Below are positions 61,301-64,000 of a stretch of DNA of 64,000 nucleotides, in pieces. The stretch is from Calendula officinalis (Eukaryota; Streptophyta; Magnoliopsida; Asterales; Asteraceae). Made by a program: the position numbers and the translations under genes. Positions within the stretch are counted from its first letter, which is position 1; each line of letters begins with the position of its first letter. The stretch spans positions 44,891,966 through 44,955,965 of the forward strand of contig OY970830.1 in NCBI GenBank assembly GCA_963853835.1, in the 5' to 3' direction. The notes beneath the pieces are model-generated. The model saw nothing but the letters and a program-made list of their open reading frames with translations, was not told the origin of the DNA and ran no database searches.

Positions 61301-64000
61301 TGACTCTTGACCCACATGCCTTGAGCCTTAAGCCTGGAGCCTTGAGCTTGAGCCTTGAGCCTTGAGCCTTGAGCCTGGAGCCTTGAGCCTTAGACTTGAG
61401 CCTTGAGCCTCGAGCCTTGTCCCTTGAGTCTTGACCTTGAGCCTTGTCCCTTGAGCCTTGAGCCTTGACCCTTGAGCATTGCGCCTTGAGCCTTGAACCT
61501 TGATCCTCTAGCCTTGAGCCTTGAGCCATGATCCTTGAGCCTTAAAACTTGAGACTTGAGCCTTAACACTTGACCCCTGCGCCTAGAGCCTTGCGTCTTA
61601 ATCCTTGAGCCTTGAGCCTTAAGCCTTGAGCCTTGAGCCTTGATCCTTAAGCCTTGAGCCTTGAGCCTTGAGCATTGCGCCTTGAGCCTTGAACCTTGAT
61701 CCTCTAGCCTTGAGCCTTGAGCCATGATCCTTGAGCCTTAAAACTTGAGACTTGAGCCTTAACACTTGACCCCTGCGCCTAGAGCCTTGCGTCTTAATCC
61801 TTGAGCCTTGAGCCTTAAGCCTTGAGCCTTGAGCCTTGAGCCTCGAGCCTTGTCCCTTGAGCATTGACCCTTGAGCATTGACCCTTGAGCCTTGAGCCTC
61901 TAGCCTTGAGCCTTGAACCTTGAGCCTTGAGCGTTATGCCTTGAGCTTTGAGCCTTGAGCCTTGGGCCTTGAGCCTTGACCCTTGAGCATTGCGCCTTGA
62001 CCCTTGAGCCTTGATATTCTAGCCTTGAGCCTTGAGCATTGCGCCTTGGGCCTTGAGCCTTGATCCTTGAGCCTTAAAACTTGAAACTTGAGCCTTAACA
62101 CTTGACCCTTGCACCTTGAGCCTTGCGTCTTGAGCCTTGAGCCTTGAGCCTTTAGCCTTGAGCCTCGAGCCTTGTACCTTGAGCCTTCAGTCTTGAGCCT
62201 TGAGCCATGAGCCTTGAGCCTTGAGCCTTGAGCCATGAGACTTGAGCCTTAAAACTTGAGACCTGAGCTTTGACTCTTGACCCTTACGCCTTGAGCCTTG
62301 AGCTCTGAGCCTTGAGCCGTGAGCCTTGAGCCTTGAGCCTTGAGCCCTGAGCCTTGAGCCTTGACCCTTGAGCCTTGAGCCTTGACCCTTGAGCCTTGAC
62401 CCTTGAGCCTTAGAATTGAGCCTTGAGCCTCGAGCCTTGTCCCTTGAGTCTTGACCCTTGACCCTTGACCCTTGAGCATTGAGCCTTGAGCGTTGAGCCT
62501 TGAGCCTTGAGCCTTGAGCCGTGAGCCTGGAGCCTTTAGCCTTGAGGCTTGAGCCTTGAGCCTTGATCCTTGAGCTTTTGAGCCTGGAGCCTTGAGCCTG
62601 GAGCCTTGAGCCTGGACCTTGAGCCTTGATCCTTGAGCCTTGAGCCTTGAGCCTTGAGCCTTGTGCCTTGAGCCTTAGACTTGAGCCTTGAGCCTCGAGC
62701 CTTGTCCCTTGATTCTTGACCCTTGAGCCTTGAGCCTTGAGCGTTGAGCCTTGAGCGTTGAGCCTTGAGCCTTGAGCCTTGAGCCTGGAGCCTGGAGCCT
62801 GGAGCCTGGAGCATTTAGCCTTGAGGCTTGAGCCTTGAGCCTTGATCCTTGAGCCTTGAGCTTTTGAGCCTGGAGCCTTGAGCCTGGACCCTGGAGCCTT
62901 GACCCTTGAGCCATGAGCCTTGAGCCTTAAAACTTGAGACTTGAGCTTTGACTCTTGACCCATACGCCTTGAGCCTTGTGCCTTGAGCCTAGAGCTTGAG
63001 CCTTGAGCCTTGAGCCTTGAGCCTTGAGCCTTGAGCCTTGAGCCTTAGACTTGAGCGTTGAGCCTCGAGCCTTGTCCCTTGAGTCTTGACCCTTGAGCCT
63101 CGAGCCTCGAGCCTTGAGCCTTGAGCGTTGAGCCTTGAGCCTTGAGCCTTGAGCCTTGAGCCTTGAGCCGTGAGCCTGGAGCCTTTAGCCTTGAGCCTTG
63201 AGCCTTGAGCCTTGATCCTTGAGCCTTGAGCTTTTGAGCTTGGAGCCTTGAGCCTGGACCCTGGAGCCTTGAGCGTCGAGCCTGGAGCCTTGAGCCTGGA
63301 GCCTTGAGCCTTTGAGCCTGGAACCTTAAGCCTGGAGCCTTGAGCCTTGAGCCTTGAGCCTTCAGCGTTGAGCCTTGAGCCTTGAGCCTTGAGCCTTGGG
63401 GCCTTGAGCCTTGAGCCTTGACCCTTGAGCATTGCGCCTTGAGCCTTGAACCTTGATCCTCTAGCCTTGAGCCTTAAGCCATGATCCTTGAGCCTTAAAA
63501 CTTGAGACTTAAGCCTTAACACTTGACCCCTGCGCCTTGAGCCTTGAGCCTTGAGCCTTGAGCCTTGAGCCTTGAGCCTGGAGCCTTGAGGCTTGAGCCT
63601 TAACCCTTGAGCCTTGAGCATTGAGCCTTGAGCCTTGAGCCTTGAGCCTTGAGCCTTGAGCCTTGAGCCATGACCCTTGAGCATTGACCCTTGAGCCTTG
63701 ATCCTTGATCCTTGAGCCTTGAGCGTTGAGCGTTGAGCGTTGAGCGTTGAGCGTTAAGCGTTGAGCGTTGAGCGTTGAGCGTTGAGCCTTGAGCCTTGAC
63801 TCTTGACTCTTGACTCTTGAGCCTTGACCCTTGACTCTTGAGCATTGACCCTTGAGCGTTGACCCTTGACCGTTGACCCTTGAGCCTTGTGCCTTTTGCC
63901 TTGAGCCTTGAGCCTTAAGCCTGGAGCCTGGAGCCTTGAGCCTTGTTACTTGAACCTTGAGCCTTGAGCCTTGAAACTTTAGCCTTGAGCGTTGAAACTT

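Larger units (their letters stand above)
55902..64000 (+). repeat. TTGAGCC heptamer minisatellite array
   Basis: A 7-bp tandem repeat, TTGAGCC on this strand and GGCTCAA on the other, runs for 8.1 kb to the window edge (roughly 1,150 units). Common variants are TTGACCC, TTGATCC, TTGAGCG, TTTAGCC, TTAAGCC and CTGGAGCC. The minus strand reads GSRLKAQ in all three frames, because 21 bases are three units, so long minus-strand open frames are expected without selection. The plus strand has a TGA every 21 bases in every frame. No exact plant telomere repeat TTTAGGG was seen. No gene is present. Confidence 0.95.

Noticed and set aside
56032..63845. Minus-strand open frames up to 258 residues in the heptamer array
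   Set aside because: A 7-bp repeat without a stop on that strand is open in all three frames by arithmetic, giving GSRLKAQ repeats. Nothing else supports a gene.
55902..64000. Telomere or interstitial telomeric repeat
   Set aside because: The unit length is 7 as in plant telomeres, but TTGAGCC differs from TTTAGGG at three positions and I saw no exact TTTAGGG run. Derivation from the neighbouring satellite word is simpler.
1..64000. tRNA, rRNA or other conserved RNA genes
   Set aside because: No tRNA-like cloverleaf boxes or rRNA segments were recognised; the tRNA-complementary word at 20-30 is the retroelement primer site.

Overview
The window is plant nuclear repeat DNA with no recognisable cellular gene. 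About 48 kb is tandem satellite, 8 kb is a 7-bp minisatellite, and the rest is three retroelements lodged in the satellite plus one palindromic insertion. A plant host follows from the Ty3/gypsy polyprotein with an initiator-Met-tRNA-type primer site and from LINEs of the plant L1 type (DUF4283 plus zinc-knuckle ORF1; endonuclease, reverse transcriptase and zf-RVT ORF2). The ORF1 sequence resembles those I associate with Asteraceae; that family-level guess is from memory.

Layout. 1-4869: a Ty3/gypsy element with an intact gag-pol frame, the last bases of its 5' LTR and its 3' LTR. 4870-9849: satellite of 136-bp monomers in 1,808-bp higher-order repeats. 9850-15970: L1-like LINE copy 1, flanked by a 14-bp target-site duplication, with ORF1 open and ORF2 broken by one frameshift and one stop. 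15971-29993: satellite with several layers of higher-order duplication. 29610-31032: a palindrome with two 705-bp arms and a 13-bp spacer, matching wherever I compared it; its core is a non-satellite sequence rich in TACTGAT words. 31033-41002: satellite, whose first 4.3 kb is a near-identical copy of 25655-29993. 41003-46190: LINE copy 2, heavily decayed, with its reverse transcriptase core replaced by about 0.9 kb of satellite. 46191-55901: satellite with 1,486-bp higher-order repeats. 55902-64000 and beyond: a TTGAGCC heptamer array.

The most interesting signal is in the LINEs. The 3' part of ORF1 in both copies carries four consecutive imperfect inverted repeats that fold as hairpins. Each has a shared core (AGTAATAGTGTA paired with ACACCTATTGT) plus inner and outer stem extensions that differ between repeats and copies yet stay complementary, which is the pattern expected of a selected RNA structure. 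Also notable are the palindrome with filler sequence at its junctions, the one-base relation between the heptamer unit and a word of the satellite, and the insertion of all three retroelements at the same TGTCCATAAC word. The long minus-strand open frames in the satellite and heptamer regions are by-products of the repeats, not genes.
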